A stretch of 5,817 nucleotides of DNA from an uncultured Paracoccaceae bacterium. Its GTDB lineage: Bacteria; Pseudomonadota; Alphaproteobacteria; Rhodobacterales; Rhodobacteraceae. The position numbers and the translations under genes are program-made. Location: contig CAJXHQ010000223.1 in NCBI GenBank assembly GCA_913054485.1, positions 1-5,817 of the forward strand, read 5' to 3'. The number at the start of each line of letters is the position of its first letter. The stretch's first letter is position 1. Below, in pieces: positions 5,119 to 5,817 of the stretch. The notes beneath the pieces are model-generated. The model was not told where the DNA came from and ran no database searches. It was given only the letters and a program-made list of their open reading frames with translations.

Positions 5119-5176
5119 TTCTCCGACGCCAGGCAATGCCGCGCATCATTCAAACGTCGCGCGTGGCGTCCGAGAA
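5119..5176. repeat. Imperfect inverted repeat, 12-base arms
   Basis: TTCTCCGACGCC (5119-5130) and GGCGTCCGAGAA (5165-5176) are inverted copies with one mismatch, separated by 34 bases. The spacer contains a further GCGC...GCGC pairing. A long imperfect hairpin near the end of an IS91-type relic could belong to that element's terminus, but this is inference from position only. Confidence 0.45.
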
Positions 5177-5204
5177 ACCTGCAGCATTGCGGTCATCGGA
5201 AACT

Positions 5205-5223
5205 AGCCTGATCAAGGCAGGCT
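5205..5223 (-). terminator. Hairpin, probable terminator of the MYG1-family gene
   Basis: AGCCTG (5205-5210) and CAGGCT (5218-5223) make a perfect 6-bp stem with a 7-base loop, 6 bases past the minus-strand stop at 5230. Read on the minus strand it is followed by AGTTTCC, a short T-run. This is a weak but well-placed intrinsic terminator. Confidence 0.4.
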
Positions 5224-5229
5224 TCGGCG

Positions 5230-5817
5230 TTACTCCGTCTCAGTCACGGCAAGACGGGCCATTTCCAGAACAGCTTCGCGGGTGGAAGCCACGGCGATGA
5301 AACGGCCGTTGTGGCAGAATTTCGCACCGGTTACGCCCGAGGCCTCTTCCAGTGCCGCGTCCGTCAGGCCGGCCCAGGATTCGGGCAGGTCGGCGCGGCT
5401 CTCAAATGTGTCGCCGCTTTTGCGGATGGTGGTCAGCGCCCAATCCGTCCCGCGGGGGTGGACGACAAACAGCAGATGATCCGCGCCTGCTTTCTCAACG
5501 GCGGAGCGGAAGGGCATGCCCGTCGGCAGTTCCAGCACGCGGGCCGCGCCTGCGGCCTCGATAGCGCGGGTCACCATGGCTTCGGCACGGCGTTTGGCGG
5601 CTTTGCCCTTCACAGAAGCCTCGACAAAGGCACGGGCGACGGTGAGGGCTGCGCCGAAGGCCTGATCGTCGGCGTCGTCGCTGCGGTCGTCAAAAACCGG
5701 TTTCAGGGTCTCCAGCAGCACCGGCAGGGTCATGCCTGCCAGCGGGCCGGCCACCGAGGGATTCATGGCGCCAATGTCCATCAGGTCGATGGGCAGCACG
5801 AAGCCCTTGTCCATACC
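5230..5817 (-). CDS. MYG1-family protein (UPF0160, DHH-like), C-terminal part
   Basis: The gene enters from the right window edge and stops at TAA 5230-5232; 194-195 residues are visible with no stop before the edge. The Met near 5814 need not be the start, because family members are about 300 residues long. The visible part corresponds to the C-terminal region: PIDLMDIGAM and a segment where the family has IDxxDNG, then LPVLLETLKPVFDDRSDDAD, a helical stretch rich in Ala, Lys and Arg, LLFVVHPRGTDWAL, LPESWAGL, and the highly typical FCHNGRFIAVASTREAVLEM. The N-terminal DHH-type metal site lies outside the window. Eukaryotic MYG1 is reported to be a 3'-5' RNA exonuclease; the bacterial role is unclear. 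It is transcribed toward the IS91 relic and appears intact and unrelated to the damaged operons. Confidence 0.85.
   Translation of the reverse strand, partial: GMDKGFVLPIDLMDIGAMNPSVAGPLAGMTLPVLLETLKPVFDDRSDDADDQAFGAALTVARAFVEASVKGKAAKRRAEAMVTRAIEAAGAARVLELPTGMPFRSAVEKAGADHLLFVVHPRGTDWALTTIRKSGDTFESRADLPESWAGLTDAALEEASGVTGAKFCHNGRFIAVASTREAVLEMARLAVTETE

Larger units (their letters stand above)
4836..5229. other. Noncoding stretch, possibly the 3' end of the IS91-type relic
   Basis: No convincing gene is visible in 394 bases. Open frames on both strands (one minus-strand frame of 123 codons over 4765-5136) have unconvincing composition and no family I recognise. Because it directly follows the transposase C-terminus, it is plausibly the IS91-type 3' noncoding end, where elements of this family carry their replication origin. 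I cannot identify the exact IS end. It holds an inverted repeat at 5119-5176, a direct repeat CCCGCTT (5106-5112 and 5114-5120), and the terminator-like hairpin of the MYG1-family gene at 5205-5223. Confidence 0.4.

Noticed and set aside
4765..5136. Minus-strand 123-codon frame with a hydrophobic stretch (LIALVLVLQVGPTALVA) as a small membrane protein
   Set aside because: There is no clear ribosome binding site and no recognised family. It overlaps the end of the IS91 fragment, and its composition is compatible with a chance frame in noncoding DNA.

Overview
The window looks like a piece of a Rhodobacteraceae (Roseobacter-group) alphaproteobacterial genome. The reasons are high GC, GC-rich third codon positions, and the resemblance of every recognisable protein and of the IS5-type and IS91-type elements to that group. 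This assignment is by inspection and memory, not by a search. It is an accessory region scarred by mobile elements: only three complete genes remain, plus one gene cut by the right window edge.

Left part (1-1840, minus strand). A class-V-fold PLP enzyme (175-1434) is preceded in the same direction by the remains of a DUF4392 (D-glutamate cyclase-like) gene. That remnant has lost its 5' part to an insertion sequence and also carries a frameshift. A hairpin at 122-149 probably ends this transcription unit.

Centre (1841-3000). An IS5-family element with near-perfect 19-bp terminal inverted repeats has no visible target-site duplication. It joins two unrelated genes that are both truncated at the IS border, which looks like a deletion that removed a divergent promoter region. 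Its transposase gene is itself interrupted by three short (38, 34 and 36 bp) double-hairpin inserts. Removing these 108 bases restores a continuous, family-like transposase of about 310 residues and a typical IS length of 1052 bp. Two of the inserts are clearly the same small repeat in opposite orientations, with conserved ends and a stem whose sequence differs but whose pairing is kept. I consider this the most interesting object in the window: a candidate small palindromic element able to enter coding sequence, comparable in concept to the Rickettsia palindromic elements.

Right part (3001-4440, plus strand). The C-terminal end of a PfkB-type sugar kinase is followed, with stop/start overlap, by a classical short-chain dehydrogenase and then by a cupin of the 2,4'-dihydroxyacetophenone dioxygenase family. 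This looks like a small catabolic operon that has lost its promoter and the front of its first gene. The cupin appears to have proline in place of one expected metal-binding histidine.

Far right (4441-5817). A decayed C-terminal fragment of an IS91-type transposase is followed by about 400 bases of noncoding DNA with an inverted repeat. The minus-strand 3' end of a MYG1-family gene then runs off the window.
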